From: Hyphomicrobium sp. D-2
GTDB taxonomy: Bacteria; Pseudomonadota; Alphaproteobacteria; Rhizobiales; Hyphomicrobiaceae
Direction: 5' to 3'
Assembly (NCBI RefSeq): GCF_029872155.1
Contig: NZ_JARXLA010000002.1
Location: 558,001-622,000, forward strand
Length of the DNA stretch: 64,000 nt
This document shows positions 63,494-64,000 of this stretch, one piece after another. The notes beneath the pieces are model-generated. The model had not been told where the DNA came from and did not search any database. It was given only the letters and a program-made list of their open reading frames with translations. Within the stretch, counting starts at the first letter, position 1, and every line of letters starts with the position of its first letter. Made by a program: the position numbers and the translations under genes.

Positions 63494-64000
63494 TCAACTC
63501 CAGCGGCGATTGCTCCACATCCACTGTTCTGGCGCTTCGCGGATCCAGGTTTCGAACTGCTTCTGCATGTGTTCCATCATCCAGCGGATGTCATCGCCCT
63601 GGCTGGCGGTGCGTGGTACGCGCAGTTCTTTCAGTTCGATCTCAAAGCGGCTTTCCTTGCCGATCCGTTTGCAGCGCGAAAGCCAGATGCGCGCGCCGAC
63701 ACGCCGCGCGATCATCGCGCCGATGGCCTGCGTCTTGGCATCGCGGCCGAAGAACGGAATTGGCATGCCGGTGCGATCATAAAGATCGCACACAAGGCCG
63801 AGACGGCCGCCACGGCGCACGAAGTCCATGATGGCACGGGCCGTGCGCTGATCGTCGCCATGATCGCCGACGTTGCCGCGCCCGAACAGGCCATCGGGAT
63901 AAAGATCCTTACGCTGTTCGCGCAGATAGCGATCGACGTATGGGTTGGTGACCGAGCGATAGACAGCCGCTGGATTGGCGCCGGCCCATGTGAAGGGCAG
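63494..64000 (-). CDS. LpxL/HtrB-type lysophospholipid acyltransferase (5' end outside window)
   Basis: The last 168 residues of a lipid A acyltransferase; the frame is open to the right edge, so the N-terminus with the catalytic H-x4-D motif is missing. It shows RSVTNPYVDRYLREQRKDLY, the GLFGRGNVGDHGDDQRTARAI segment, RGGRLGLVCDLYDRTGMPIPFFGRD and the C-terminal hallmark APEQWMWSNRRWS. The enzyme adds a secondary acyl chain to lipid A at the inner membrane. It is convergent with the AraC gene, with 103 bases between. Confidence 0.88.
   Translation of the reverse strand: MPFTWAGANPAAVYRSVTNPYVDRYLREQRKDLYPDGLFGRGNVGDHGDDQRTARAIMDFVRRGGRLGLVCDLYDRTGMPIPFFGRDAKTQAIGAMIARRVGARIWLSRCKRIGKESRFEIELKELRVPRTASQGDDIRWMMEHMQKQFETWIREAPEQWMWSNRRWS

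Overview
The window is 64 kb of GC-rich, densely packed chromosomal DNA from an alphaproteobacterium, most likely of the Hyphomicrobiales (Rhizobiales) or a close relative. Pointers to this are a DUF930 protein, a DUF6867-type gene inside a liv operon, the folE/NifU-like/yidD run, a MetH split into two genes, an ExbB with a long Ala/Pro-rich N-terminus, HspQ and a malyl-CoA lyase. The genus cannot be named from the sequence. I see no prophage, integrase, complete insertion sequence, CRISPR array or rRNA; one tRNA (Lys, CTT) is present.

Layout: 1-8 kb holds a PAS_5 protein (cut by the left edge), rhomboid, CBS and patatin-like proteins, hisI, folE, a NifU-like scaffold, yidD, recO, a CAP-domain protein coupled to a two-helix channel-like protein, and a Gre factor. 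8-20 kb holds tonB-exbD-exbB, msrB, a Tat-exported molybdenum oxidoreductase with its cytochrome b, a two-component system with two PepSY proteins, a DUF930 protein, secF, an MlaC-like protein and two unknown proteins. 20-26 kb is a methionine operon: an ArsR-methyltransferase regulator (frame-broken as given), metF and the two halves of metH. 26-32 kb is a sulfatase locus: AraC regulator, arylsulfatase, HAD hydrolase and a formylglycine-generating enzyme. 32-39 kb holds dusA, a TauE/SafE permease, a small GIY-YIG protein among palindromic repeats, a phosphohexomutase, two retropepsin-like proteases and a repeat-filled 0.8 kb gap.

39-45 kb is a complete branched-chain amino acid ABC transporter (livH-M-G-F, DUF6867, substrate-binding protein) preceded by a CDGSH protein. 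45-52 kb runs OprB porin, miaA, then ilvB (three apparent single-base insertions), a secreted unknown protein, ilvN and ilvC. 52-57 kb holds a small cysteine-rich secreted protein, a NUDIX hydrolase, a PhzF-like protein, a Tat-exported intradiol dioxygenase homologue, and leuA behind a leucine-rich leader peptide. 57-64 kb holds an MreB-like protein, tRNA-Lys, PilZ, hspQ, malyl-CoA lyase, MarR and AraC regulators, and an LpxL-type acyltransferase cut by the right edge.

Branched-chain amino acid biology is a theme: the liv transporter, ilvB-ilvN-ilvC and leuA lie within 20 kb, and both ilvB and leuA have leaders that look like attenuation or RNA-structure control. Other control signals are a palindrome inside the promoter spacer of the methionine operon, CTGACA repeats between the two PepSY genes, and paired GCAATTGCAT sites before the sulfatase gene. 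The most unusual structure is the GIY-YIG gene with oppositely oriented palindromes on each side and a 54-bp direct repeat whose right copy includes the end of the gene. Frame breaks in the regulator and in ilvB, which should be essential in a prototroph, suggest local sequence errors that should be checked against reads before any pseudogene call.
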